Shown here: positions 41,509 through 50,795 of the stretch, piece after piece
Numbering within the stretch: position 1 is the first letter of the stretch
How the letters are laid out: each line of letters begins with the position of its first letter
DNA from: Pedobacter boryungensis
Lineage (GTDB): Bacteria; Bacteroidota; Bacteroidia; Sphingobacteriales; Sphingobacteriaceae
Direction of reading: 5' to 3'
Assembly: GCF_013204825.1 (NCBI RefSeq)
Contig: NZ_JABMKV010000002.1
Coordinates: 806,001-870,000 of the forward strand
Length of the DNA stretch: 64,000 nucleotides
The notes under the pieces: generated by a model
Database searches by the model: none
Told to the model about the DNA's origin: nothing
What the model saw: only the letters and a program-made list of their open reading frames with translations
Program-made: the position numbers and the translations under genes

Positions 41509-42723
41509 TTAAATGGAATGATTGCTGTGTAATTTAATGCGCTTCATGATTTCTAAGCAAGCTCTGCCATTATGATAAGGACATTTCCAAAAGCCAGCTT
41601 TGTCTTCACCTTGTAGTAGTGAATAATCATCGTTTATACCCCAATACCATTCGCCATTCTTTATATCTTTAAGGTAGTTTTTAATAAACTCCCAACTTTG
41701 TAGAGAATGCTTTAGGTATTTTTCATCTCCGTTTAATTGAAAGGCATTAAAAAAACCAACCATTGCTTCTGCTTGTGGCCACCAGTGCATTTCCTTTATC
41801 CAATGTTGTGTTGCCGTATCGTATTCATACCAAAGGCCACCATTTTTGGCTAAACCTTTTTCTGTAGCCTCACTGAGCTGCAAGGCAATCGTTTTAACTA
41901 TTTCAATTTCTGTTTCATCAGCTATACTTTCTGCAGCTTCTTGTAATAGCCATGCTGCTTCAATGTCGTGTCCAAAAGAGGTGATAGTGGATTTTACTTC
42001 CCAGTTGGCCGTAAAAAATAAATGTAGGTGATGTGTTTTTTGATCAATAATATGTTGCTTAAAATTAGCTAGCAATTTACTAATTGCAGCTTTTAACGTG
42101 TCATTTGGCCAAACGGTATACAAGTTTGCATAAGCTTCTATTACATGCAAATGGGTATTCATTGATTTTTGCTCATTCTGATCTTTATCGCTCAAGCGAA
42201 GATCTTCTTGCGATTTCCACTCTATTGAAAAGGCTTCCAAATACCCTAAATAAATAGGATCGAAACTGTATTTCTCTATCAATGCAAATGTACCTTGCGC
42301 TAATGACAAGGCTTTCGTGTTTGCTGTAATTTTATAATATTCAACCAATGCATAAATAGCAAAAGCTTGTCCGTAAATTTGCTTTTTCCCATCTAATTGT
42401 TCACCAGTATAGGTTACCGACCAATAGAAACCACCGTTTTTAGTGTCTAAAAAATGTGTGTTCAAATACTCGAACGCTCTATTTGCCATACTTAAATAAG
42501 CAGATTCTTTTGTCGACAGATAAGCTGAAGAAAACGTATACAGTATTCTGGTATTTAAAACTAAGCTCTTTGGGGCATGAGGAATTGAAACATTGTAATT
42601 GTCAATCTTTCCATAAAAACCACCATTTTCTTCATCAACGGTATAGATTATCCACCACTGCAATAGCTCGTGTAATTCATGCTCAACTTCTTTGGCAAAT
42701 GTGGTTAGTATGGGTAAATTCAT
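41509..42723 (-). CDS. AGE-family 2-epimerase, probable mannobiose/cellobiose 2-epimerase
   Basis: A 404-residue (alpha/alpha)6-barrel enzyme of the N-acylglucosamine/cellobiose 2-epimerase family. Catalytic histidines are visible in NTHLHVIEAY, TSFGHDIEAAW and CPYHNGRACLE, with the aromatic substrate platform EMHWWPQAEAM. It is last in the mannan operon, directly after GH130 (six bases). In Bacteroides fragilis the equivalent enzyme turns mannobiose into mannosyl-glucose for the phosphorylase. The gene context makes mannobiose the likely substrate here; cellobiose is the alternative. Confidence 0.92.
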   Translation of the reverse strand: MNLPILTTFAKEVEHELHELLQWWIIYTVDEENGGFYGKIDNYNVSIPHAPKSLVLNTRILYTFSSAYLSTKESAYLSMANRAFEYLNTHFLDTKNGGFYWSVTYTGEQLDGKKQIYGQAFAIYALVEYYKITANTKALSLAQGTFALIEKYSFDPIYLGYLEAFSIEWKSQEDLRLSDKDQNEQKSMNTHLHVIEAYANLYTVWPNDTLKAAISKLLANFKQHIIDQKTHHLHLFFTANWEVKSTITSFGHDIEAAWLLQEAAESIADETEIEIVKTIALQLSEATEKGLAKNGGLWYEYDTATQHWIKEMHWWPQAEAMVGFFNAFQLNGDEKYLKHSLQSWEFIKNYLKDIKNGEWYWGINDDYSLLQGEDKAGFWKCPYHNGRACLEIMKRIKLHSNHSI

Positions 42724-42729
42724 TTAATG

Positions 42730-43941
42730 CTAATGAGCAGATTCTCCATTCAAATGTACATGCTTATCTGTTAAACTTTTATTCTGATCGATAATGTTGA
42801 TCATTGTTTCAACTGATGCTGCAGAACGTAAACCATCTGCTGGATTATTCATTACATAATCTGTAAGTTGTTGAATTGTGCTGGTAGCTACATGCATACG
42901 TGTGTCTGAAGAAGCATAATAAATGTATACAGTTCCATCGGTATCTGCAATCCATCCATTGCTGAAAACCACATTTGAAACATCGCCAACACGTTCCTGA
43001 CCTTCTGGAGCTAAAAAATAACCGGCAGGTTTGTGGGTTACTTTAGTTAAGTCGTTCAAATCGGTCATGAACATATACAACACATAGCGTAGACCCGCAG
43101 CTGTATTTCGTACACCATGCGCTAAATGTAACCAACCTTGAGGTGTTTTGATGGGAGCAGGGCCAAGGCCATTTTTTGCTTCGTAAACAGTATGGTATAC
43201 TTTCTTATCGATCACAATTTCTTCTGTAATGGTTGCATTTTCTATGGTTGAAGAAAGACCAAAGCCAATCCCGCCGCCATTCCCTGCTTCTACAAAACCA
43301 TCTTGCGGACGTGTATAAAAAGCATATTTTCCGTGTACAAACTCTGGATGCAAAACAACATTACGTTGCTGCGGTGAGGGTGTTTTAAGATCGGCTAAAC
43401 GTTCCCATTTTACTAAATCTTTGGTTCGGGCAATTCCGCATTGTGCAATAGCCGCCGATTGATCTCCTTCGCTTGCTGATTGATCTCTTCGTTCGGTGCA
43501 AAATAATCCATATACCCACCCATCCTCATGGTCAACTAATCGAATATCATAAACATTGGTATCTGGAATAGCTGTTTCTGGCATCACTAAAGGATACTCC
43601 CAGAAACGAAAATTGTCAATCCCGTTAGGACTTTCAGCTACTGCGAAAAAAGATTTTCGATCGGTGCCTTCTACTCGTGCGACTAAAACATAACCGTCTT
43701 TCCATTTAATAGCTCCAGCATTGAGTACTGCATTTATGCCAAACCGTTCTATTAAATTAGGATTAGTTAGTGGGTTTAAGTCATATTTCCAATTGAATGG
43801 GACATGAGCAGCAGTTAAAACAGCATTTTTATAGCGATTGAATACACCATTTCCAGGTTCAATCATTTTATTAGGTACTTTAATCAGTTCTTCTTGATGT
43901 AAAGCCATTTGGGCAATACGTTGTTCGAAAGTAGTTTTCAT
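42730..43941 (-). CDS. GH130 phosphorylase, probable 4-O-beta-D-mannosyl-D-glucose phosphorylase
   Basis: A 403-residue five-bladed beta-propeller enzyme. The start RIAQMALHQEELI and GVFNRYKNAVL match the GH130_1 subgroup. The catalytic Asp lies in NVYDIRLVD. EAKNGLGPAPIKTPQGWLHLAHGVR carries the phosphate-site residues. It cleaves mannosyl-glucose with phosphate to mannose-1-phosphate and glucose in the cytoplasm. It sits between the symporter and the epimerase, as in the known B. fragilis mannan pathway. GH130_2 mannooligosaccharide phosphorylases lack this long N-terminal helix, which favours the first assignment. Confidence 0.92.
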   Translation of the reverse strand: MKTTFEQRIAQMALHQEELIKVPNKMIEPGNGVFNRYKNAVLTAAHVPFNWKYDLNPLTNPNLIERFGINAVLNAGAIKWKDGYVLVARVEGTDRKSFFAVAESPNGIDNFRFWEYPLVMPETAIPDTNVYDIRLVDHEDGWVYGLFCTERRDQSASEGDQSAAIAQCGIARTKDLVKWERLADLKTPSPQQRNVVLHPEFVHGKYAFYTRPQDGFVEAGNGGGIGFGLSSTIENATITEEIVIDKKVYHTVYEAKNGLGPAPIKTPQGWLHLAHGVRNTAAGLRYVLYMFMTDLNDLTKVTHKPAGYFLAPEGQERVGDVSNVVFSNGWIADTDGTVYIYYASSDTRMHVATSTIQQLTDYVMNNPADGLRSAASVETMINIIDQNKSLTDKHVHLNGESAH

Positions 43942-43975
43942 TAGTATAGTTTGTTTTTTAAAGGATCGTGTTTTC

Positions 43976-45802
43976 TTAATCTTCTAATCTGTTCCACCAC
44001 GTTCTTTTTAAAATGAAAATGATGATGGCTAATACAGCAATAGTTATCCATAAAGGGTTATACATTCCTGTTATTAAATACATAGGGAAAATGGTAAGGC
44101 AAAGTTGTGCCAGGATGCCTAGTGCGACATTAAACATGTCTAATTTAAAATTCTTATTGGCTTCAAAAGCGGGATCTTCTTCGACTACTATAGCATGTAT
44201 AGGTTTCCAAAAACCCCATGGTCTTACGGTTTTATAAAATGATGTTAACACTTTTTCATCTGTTGGAGGCGCAGTATAGGTTCCAATTAAACACCCTATT
44301 ATTGACAATACAAAAAGCAATGGCCACCAGTATAAAGGTAATCCGGTAGTTACGTACGGCATTAATAAAGCTGAGCCAACGCCAACCGCCATACCCCAGA
44401 AAAAGCCGTTGGCATTAAAGCGCCACCAATACCATTTTAAACAATTTGCTGCAACATACCCACCATATAAACCACCTACTATCCATTGTAGAATGTTGTT
44501 GACGTCTTTAGCTAAAAACCCGAAGAATATACCTACAATCACTACAACAATACCCACGATATAATTCATCGACATGATCTTTTTAGTAGGGGCATTTGGA
44601 TTAATGTATTTTAAATAAATATCATTGACGATGTAGGCCTGAGCGGCATTTAGTGTTCCGCTGAAAGTGCCCATAAACGCACCAAGTAATCCGGTTAGCA
44701 CTAAGCCCAATACACCTACTGGTAAAAAGTTATTAATTGTTGCTGGAAGAATACGTTCGAAATCTGTTACCCCATCAGGTCCTTTTAGGTACAATTGATT
44801 GTAGTACAACAAGGCTAAAACAGTTAGTCCTGTAATCATAGAATAACGAATAGGCAACAAAATAATACTCACAAATCCTGTCATTTTACTTGCTTCTTTA
44901 GGACTACGTGTACTCAATACTTTTTGCATATCGTAATTTGGTGCAGGACCAGCAAGAGAGGCAAAAATGCCTTTCATCAACATCATCATAAAGAAAATAC
45001 CGAACAAACTAAAGCCATCATCTGCAATCTTTTTATTCGCATCTGCGGCAATCTTACTCCAATCTAGGTTTAACTTCCAGCTAAAGAAAGGGTCATTCCA
45101 TCCCTTTGGTACGTTTAAGGTTTGTCCATTTAAGTGTTGTACCGCAATAATGCCAATAGCAACACAAGCAATCGTCATGATTAGATATTTAATTGCATCG
45201 CCTAAAACGATACTGTGCATACCGCCGATAATAGAATAGAACATGGCAAAGAGTGTAAATACAATACCGTAGAAATGCGGTACATACTTATCTGTTACAT
45301 GAAAAGGAACATAATCCTTTACCATTTCCCATGGGATGAAAACTTGTACAAACTTGCCTAGTCCTACAAAACCATACGCTAAAAAACCTAAACAACTAAT
45401 TAAAGCGAAAGCAATAACAATGATATGTGAACTTTTTACCCCTTTACCAGTTAACCCAAATCTTGTTTTTAACCATTCGGCACCTGTTGTTGCATTTGAT
45501 CTTCTTAACCACTTAGATAAGAACATCATCATAAAAACTTGATTGAAAACAGGCCATAACCACGGAATCCAAATGCTTTTAAAACCGTACACAAAACAAA
45601 GTGCAACCATCCACATGGTGCCGCTTATGTCAAACATATCGCTGGCATCGCTTAACCCTAACATATACCAAGGCAGCTTTTTGCCGCCCATGAGGTAGCT
45701 TTCTTTATCTTGCTTTGCTTTATTTCTCATATAAAAACCTATGAGAACCATGGTAAGCAAGTAAGCAACTAGAATTAGAATATCTATAAGTTGTAGTTTC
45801 AT
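43976..45802 (-). CDS. Sodium/solute symporter (SSS) of the mannan locus
   Basis: A 608-residue membrane protein with about 14-15 helices. The N-terminus has ILILVAYLLTMVLIGFYMRNK and MGGKKLPWYMLGLSDASDMFDISGTMW, the unwound core helix of the SSS family. AFMGTFSGTLNAAQAYIVNDIYLKY is the region with the second sodium site. It is seven bases after GH26 and 34 before GH130, so it is the inferred importer of mannobiose across the inner membrane. It belongs to a different branch from the SGLT-type symporter at 7297. Confidence 0.9.
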   Translation of the reverse strand: MKLQLIDILILVAYLLTMVLIGFYMRNKAKQDKESYLMGGKKLPWYMLGLSDASDMFDISGTMWMVALCFVYGFKSIWIPWLWPVFNQVFMMMFLSKWLRRSNATTGAEWLKTRFGLTGKGVKSSHIIVIAFALISCLGFLAYGFVGLGKFVQVFIPWEMVKDYVPFHVTDKYVPHFYGIVFTLFAMFYSIIGGMHSIVLGDAIKYLIMTIACVAIGIIAVQHLNGQTLNVPKGWNDPFFSWKLNLDWSKIAADANKKIADDGFSLFGIFFMMMLMKGIFASLAGPAPNYDMQKVLSTRSPKEASKMTGFVSIILLPIRYSMITGLTVLALLYYNQLYLKGPDGVTDFERILPATINNFLPVGVLGLVLTGLLGAFMGTFSGTLNAAQAYIVNDIYLKYINPNAPTKKIMSMNYIVGIVVVIVGIFFGFLAKDVNNILQWIVGGLYGGYVAANCLKWYWWRFNANGFFWGMAVGVGSALLMPYVTTGLPLYWWPLLFVLSIIGCLIGTYTAPPTDEKVLTSFYKTVRPWGFWKPIHAIVVEEDPAFEANKNFKLDMFNVALGILAQLCLTIFPMYLITGMYNPLWITIAVLAIIIFILKRTWWNRLED

Positions 45803-45809
45803 GTGTGCG

Positions 45810-46949
45810 TTAATGTAATTGATATAATTTCTTTGCGCCTACTTTCTTTTCGAATAAGATGCGGTCTGTTTGGTAAAATTTCTTGAAATCGTTTTCAGAG
45901 ATTTGCCCTTTAAATGGTGCGTAATAATGCATCTTTTTCATAGATGGGACATAGCCTGCGTTGCGCCACACCAATACATAAGAAAGTTCAAAACCGTTGA
46001 TGGCGGGTAATAAAGTTTCTGTCCACCAGGTTGCATCTGGAACGGCTTCATATCCAGTTTCTGCAAATGCAGCTAATTTGTTTTTCTGTCTAGCAATTTT
46101 TGAAAGGATGTCTAATTCATATCGAACAGTATCTACAAATGCTTTTTTATCTTGATTTTCAAATTGATATAAATCGAAACTCACTACATCCACTACATCA
46201 TCTCCAGGATAGCGCTCTAAAAATTCTTTTTCATTTGCAAAACCATTGGTGTTATATACAATGATGAGGTTGTGCAATTTTTTCTTGTTCCGTAAATAAT
46301 CAACGGTAAAGCGCCAAGCTTTTTTTAGTTCGGCAGGAGAGGAGGTGTTTTTACCCCACCAAAACCAATCGCCAGTTAGCTCATGAAAAGGACGAAAAAG
46401 AATAGGAATAGGCTCATTTTTACTTCCTTTTAGACTCCCTATAAATTTTGCCGCTTTATTCAGCCAAGAAACATACAGTAAATGTTTTGAACCTCCAGGT
46501 AAAATAGATGCCACTGAATTTTTAGTGGTGTCCCAAGAAGAACCGCCCGTTAAGGGATTATCGAAGTGCCAACTTAAGGTTATTGCAGCTCCTTTTTTAT
46601 ATCCATATTGAATATATTTTTTCATGTTGTTGAAAGGAACGCCATCAATGTTTTTTAATGAATCATGTTCAATTCTAGCCATATCCCAGCCATATACAGC
46701 AGGATAATCATTTACGATATCTTTGATATCGCTTTTGTCAGCCACGTATTTCCAGTTTACGCCATAAGCTAAATCATCCTGATGCCCAAATAACGTATAC
46801 CGTTTACTTAATTTGTGTAGATTTTTATACAGCGCTACTGTTTCTTTTGTAGCGAGTTTATCACTTAAGGATTGAGCATACGTTGCAATACTTCCCAAAA
46901 AAAGTAAACTGCTAAAAATGCTTGTTAAAATAATCCTGTTTAGTTTCAT
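45810..46949 (-). CDS. GH26 beta-mannanase
   Basis: A 379-residue secreted enzyme (signal peptide IILTSIFSSLLFLGSIATYA). The GH26 (beta/alpha)8 motifs are clear: LFGHQDDLAYGVNW near the N-terminus, ALTLSW-type strand at AITLSWHFDNP, FRPFHELTGDWFWWG with the acid/base Glu, and AFAETGYEAVPDATWW with the nucleophile Glu. It cleaves beta-1,4-mannan or galactomannan, probably releasing mannobiose for the downstream symporter. There are no binding modules and no lipobox, so it is probably periplasmic or released. Confidence 0.95.
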   Translation of the reverse strand: MKLNRIILTSIFSSLLFLGSIATYAQSLSDKLATKETVALYKNLHKLSKRYTLFGHQDDLAYGVNWKYVADKSDIKDIVNDYPAVYGWDMARIEHDSLKNIDGVPFNNMKKYIQYGYKKGAAITLSWHFDNPLTGGSSWDTTKNSVASILPGGSKHLLYVSWLNKAAKFIGSLKGSKNEPIPILFRPFHELTGDWFWWGKNTSSPAELKKAWRFTVDYLRNKKKLHNLIIVYNTNGFANEKEFLERYPGDDVVDVVSFDLYQFENQDKKAFVDTVRYELDILSKIARQKNKLAAFAETGYEAVPDATWWTETLLPAINGFELSYVLVWRNAGYVPSMKKMHYYAPFKGQISENDFKKFYQTDRILFEKKVGAKKLYQLH

Positions 46950-46961
46950 ATAGGGGAACTG

Positions 46962-48050
46962 CTATTTTTGTGGTAGAACTTGTTTAATTGTGTTGCCAAT
47001 TTCATGACCGTTTTCAAATTTCACTCCCAAAAATGCAGCAATAGTTTGCGCAAATTGATTTTGATAGAGTTGCCCTTTAGTTTTAATCTCTCCCAGTGGC
47101 TTTGTATCTGGCCCCATCACCGCAAAGAATATCTCATTGCTATGCTCAACCGTATAATAATGATGTTGCCAATTGTCTACATACCCTCTGCCATGATCTT
47201 CTGTAATAATAAAAGTAGTGTTGTCTTTATAAAAAGGATCACTTTGCATATAGTTCCAAAGGTCTTCGATCATTTTATCATTGTAATTGGCGGCATCTAA
47301 ATAATAATCATATTTTCCACTGTGTGCTAAGGCATCTGTTTCTATAAAACTTAATTGTAATACCCGAGGGTGATTTAATTTTACATATTCTTTAGCAAAG
47401 GAATAGGTGATGCCATCGTGTCTTTCGCCCATCCCGTAATCTTTTGGTAACCACCATTGCAAATCATTTAATGTTTTTTGAACATCGCTTAATTTGTCGC
47501 CTTTCATATTAGTGTAGCCAGAATTAATAGGCAAACCTGATCTTTCTTGATTTAAAATTTTATTAAAAGCATCCCACGAGGTGAATGTGGCGACTTTACC
47601 TTTAAATGCTGGTATTTTATTTAAAAACTCTAATACGTTGATATTGTGATTTGCAGGATGCGAATTGGAGTTAATTAAATTGTCTGCATAGCCTGTAAAT
47701 ATTTCGTTGTAACCTGGATAAGAAAACCAATACTTATTGGTCACATTTACAAAATTGCCATAATTCCTGTTGCCATAAATTTGACCTTTTGCAGCTATTG
47801 TACCCCAAAAGAAGGGCATTAGTTTTGCCCTTCTTTCTTGTTCGGTTTTACCCCAATATTTTTTAACTCGCCACGTAGAATCTTGAGATGTAAATTTCTT
47901 TCCAAATAGATTACTTGAGTCGGCACCATTAAATAGGTCTTTCCATCGGTAGCCATCAAATGTAATAATGACTACATTTTTTGTTTTTTGTGCTACTGCA
48001 ATATTAAAACTGCAAAGTAAACCTAGAATAACTAACTTTTTTAAACTCAT
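46962..48050 (-). CDS. Alkaline-phosphatase-superfamily enzyme in the mannan operon
   Basis: A 362-residue secreted protein (signal peptide LVILGLLCSFNIAVA). The superfamily metal sites are visible: ITFDGYRWKDLF (first Asp), a nucleophile in WFSYPGYNEIFTG (Ser or Thr), FIETDALAHSGKYDYY (Asp and His), IITEDHGRG (Asp-His) and a later HHYYTVEHS His. The layout is that of nucleotide pyrophosphatase / phosphodiesterase-like and sulfatase-related enzymes. Ten bases separate it from the lipoprotein gene and twelve from GH26, so it belongs to the operon. The role in mannan use is unknown; removal of a phosphate-type substituent is one idea. Confidence 0.87.
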   Translation of the reverse strand: MSLKKLVILGLLCSFNIAVAQKTKNVVIITFDGYRWKDLFNGADSSNLFGKKFTSQDSTWRVKKYWGKTEQERRAKLMPFFWGTIAAKGQIYGNRNYGNFVNVTNKYWFSYPGYNEIFTGYADNLINSNSHPANHNINVLEFLNKIPAFKGKVATFTSWDAFNKILNQERSGLPINSGYTNMKGDKLSDVQKTLNDLQWWLPKDYGMGERHDGITYSFAKEYVKLNHPRVLQLSFIETDALAHSGKYDYYLDAANYNDKMIEDLWNYMQSDPFYKDNTTFIITEDHGRGYVDNWQHHYYTVEHSNEIFFAVMGPDTKPLGEIKTKGQLYQNQFAQTIAAFLGVKFENGHEIGNTIKQVLPQK

Positions 48051-48060
48051 TTATTCTTAA

Positions 48061-49092
48061 TTAATAGAAACCAACATCATCAATATAAATTGTACCTGCA
48101 AAACCACTAAATTCTTGAAAAGTAAGGTATTCGATGATAGCTGGATTTCCGATATTGATTAAAGGAATTTGATATTCAGTCCATTTCCCTTCATTTAGAA
48201 TTACATCATACGTACCTGAAGTTAAACTTAAATTAGATGATGATAGCCTAACTTTTTTACCTTGTGTACCCGGACCGCCATACATAGATATTTTCACGAA
48301 AGTATAACCTGCAGTTGGGAATTTGGCTACTAATCTAAATCTTACCGCAGAAAATGCTTTGTGTACCACTTTTATCGATGTAGTGCCTCTTCTTACAATT
48401 TCGGTATTGGCGAGGTCTAGAGAAGTGAAAGAGTAAGAAGTGTTTGTCCACACATTTTTTAGTCCATCATCATAAATAAAATGTTTCAGCCCGAAGGTTT
48501 TATCAGTAGTTACTGTGCCCACTGGTGTGGTAACCACAACTGCACCATAAGTAGTATTTGCAGGTACTTTTACTTTAATTTCTGTTTGAGTGCTAGAAAC
48601 AACTGTTGCATTAACGCCATTAATAGTAACGCCTGTAACTCCTTTAAAATAATTGCCATTAATGGTCATATCATCGCCTGGATTTCCTGCTGCAGGATCA
48701 AATCCTGTAATGGTTGGAGGCGGTTGTTTAATTTGGAAATTTAGGGTCGCCGTACCATATTTTGTCGTAACTGTAATTGGGTTATTGATTGGGTCTGTTA
48801 ACTGAGCTGGGATTTTAACCGTTATGGTATTGTCATCACCATAAATTAACGAATCTTTAGCTAACGTACCATTAAAATCGACTTTAGAGGTGGTACTCAA
48901 GTTAGTTCCTTTAATGACAATCCATTCTCCATATCCAATGGAGGTTAATGCTGTATTCCTATCAGTTAGATTAGTTACTGCGCTTAACGTAGGAGGTGAA
49001 GTGTCTACTACTTTATCCTTTTTACAAGCTCCTAAAATCACTATCACACAGAGAATGAGGAGACTTATTAATAACGATTTTTTCATATTCAT
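48061..49092 (-). CDS. Surface lipoprotein with IPT/TIG domains, probable mannan-binding SGBP
   Basis: A 343-residue lipoprotein: signal peptide ending VILGACKK (lipobox Cys at about 22). Two IPT/TIG immunoglobulin-like domains follow (about 35-120 and 125-205, the second with TITGFDPAAGNPGDDMTING), then a jelly-roll, carbohydrate-binding-type domain to the end (DDGLKNVWTNTSYSF through GTIYIDDVGFY). It occupies the SusE/SusF position directly after SusD, so I infer a surface glycan-binding protein that holds mannan chains for GH26 and SusCD. Confidence 0.85.
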   Translation of the reverse strand: MNMKKSLLISLLILCVIVILGACKKDKVVDTSPPTLSAVTNLTDRNTALTSIGYGEWIVIKGTNLSTTSKVDFNGTLAKDSLIYGDDNTITVKIPAQLTDPINNPITVTTKYGTATLNFQIKQPPPTITGFDPAAGNPGDDMTINGNYFKGVTGVTINGVNATVVSSTQTEIKVKVPANTTYGAVVVTTPVGTVTTDKTFGLKHFIYDDGLKNVWTNTSYSFTSLDLANTEIVRRGTTSIKVVHKAFSAVRFRLVAKFPTAGYTFVKISMYGGPGTQGKKVRLSSSNLSLTSGTYDVILNEGKWTEYQIPLINIGNPAIIEYLTFQEFSGFAGTIYIDDVGFY

Positions 49093-49124
49093 AAATTTAA
49101 GTTATGATTTAAATACCTATTTAA

Positions 49125-50777
49125 TTACCAGTCTAGATTATTATGACCAGCAATAGCTTTGTTAGAGTTTAATTCGTTTAATGGTAGCGGTAATAATAAA
49201 TTCTTTCTGGCACGAACCTTTGAAATATTGTTTTGTCCTGTTCCTATTTTATTCATTACTTGAAGATAAATTCCCCAGCGGATTAAGTCGAAACGTCTGA
49301 TTCCTTCTAAATTAAGTTCACGAGCCCGTTCTGCTAATACATAACTTCGGAATTGTTCTGGAGTCATTCCAGCTGGAGCATAAGCTGCTGGAACGGGTAC
49401 TGGCGGAGTTCCCGTAGTTGGATAAGAACGAAAGCGAACAGTGTTCAATGCGTCATAAGCTGCAGTTGTAGCGCCATTTACTTCGTTTTCAGCCTCTGCA
49501 TACATTAGCAAAACTTCTGCATACCTTAACAAAGGGAAAAAAGCATCGCTATTTGCTACGGTTGGATCTGCAACGGCACTATATTTAATAGTATAAGCTC
49601 TTTCTGAAGTGGCAGAATTACTATTATTGTAAGTTACGCCATTTACTACTTTATAAAGAGCAGATTGGGCAAACGGATAAAAAATATTGGTTCCTTGTAA
49701 GGTGGTATAGTTGTGCGTAATTCCATCCAATACCCTTTTATCCTCAATATCGTAATCGTTATAATGATTATTGGTAGTCCAAACAGCTCCTTGTCCAAAT
49801 GTAGAACGAGCAGGGAAATAAGCACTTAAATTATTAATAAAGGCCGTTCCAGCAAGTGATTGTAATTCCCACATTTGCTCTTTGCTGTTTCTTCCGGCAA
49901 TACTCCATAAGTCTTTCCAACTAGGTGTTAATGAATATGTGTTACTCGTGATTACTTCTCCGGCTTTATCTCTTGCTAAGGTATAAAGTGCTTTAGAGTC
50001 CATTCCTTCATGACCTGCTACTACATTTTTTGCGTAAGTATAATAACCATTATCAGTTCCGCCACGTACTGTAACGTTGCCTGTTGCTGCACCAGAAGCC
50101 ATTGTTAAATACGTTTTAGCTAAAAAAGCTTTGGCTACGCCTTGATTAACTCTTCCAGCTTCACCGGCTTTAGGATGGCCTAAGGGGAATAGATTAGTTT
50201 CGGCAGATTTGAAATCACTAATGACCACATCATAGGTTTCTTTAACAGTAGCACGAGGTACATTTACTTGTGGATTTTCTGCAGATAATGCTTTTAAACG
50301 GATAGGTACACCGCCATATAATTGTACCAGTTGAAAATAAGCCCATCCTCTTAAAAAGTAAGCTTCTCCCAAAATCCTTTTCTTTATATCTGCATCCATA
50401 TTGGTGATGGAAGGAACATTTTCTAACACCGTATTTGCTCTCGCGATAATGGTGTAACATCCAATCCAAGGTGCTTGCCAACCAAAATAGGCTTGTGGAT
50501 TTCCAGCTCCGGTTGTCCCTAAAAACCAGTCGGCTCCAGATACATGATCATCATCTAAAATAGTGATATTCCAAAACGGTTGTAAGTATAAATCGTAAGT
50601 ATACAATTCGGCATATACCCCATTAATTGCTGCTTTTGCATCACTTTCGTTTTTATAAAAATTCTCTGGTGAATAAAAAGAATAGGGAGTTTCTTGTAAT
50701 GCTTTTTTGCAAGAGCTGAGGCTAAGTACGCTTAAGCCAGTCACAAATGCTATAAAATATGTTGAAATCGCTTTCAT
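49125..50777 (-). CDS. SusD-family nutrient-binding outer-membrane lipoprotein
   Basis: A 550-residue lipoprotein with signal peptide and lipobox (SVLSLSSCKKA). The SusD hallmarks are the N-terminal TPYSFYSPENFYKNESDAKAAINGVY, the TPR-like helices with GEAYFLRGWAYFQLVQLYGGVPI, and the C-terminal AERARELNLEGIRRFDLIRWG. It forms the lid of the SusC porin and binds oligosaccharide, here most likely mannooligosaccharides. It is 18 bases downstream of susC. Confidence 0.95.
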   Translation of the reverse strand: MKAISTYFIAFVTGLSVLSLSSCKKALQETPYSFYSPENFYKNESDAKAAINGVYAELYTYDLYLQPFWNITILDDDHVSGADWFLGTTGAGNPQAYFGWQAPWIGCYTIIARANTVLENVPSITNMDADIKKRILGEAYFLRGWAYFQLVQLYGGVPIRLKALSAENPQVNVPRATVKETYDVVISDFKSAETNLFPLGHPKAGEAGRVNQGVAKAFLAKTYLTMASGAATGNVTVRGGTDNGYYTYAKNVVAGHEGMDSKALYTLARDKAGEVITSNTYSLTPSWKDLWSIAGRNSKEQMWELQSLAGTAFINNLSAYFPARSTFGQGAVWTTNNHYNDYDIEDKRVLDGITHNYTTLQGTNIFYPFAQSALYKVVNGVTYNNSNSATSERAYTIKYSAVADPTVANSDAFFPLLRYAEVLLMYAEAENEVNGATTAAYDALNTVRFRSYPTTGTPPVPVPAAYAPAGMTPEQFRSYVLAERARELNLEGIRRFDLIRWGIYLQVMNKIGTGQNNISKVRARKNLLLPLPLNELNSNKAIAGHNNLDW

Positions 50778-50795
50778 ATTATATTTTTAATAAGG

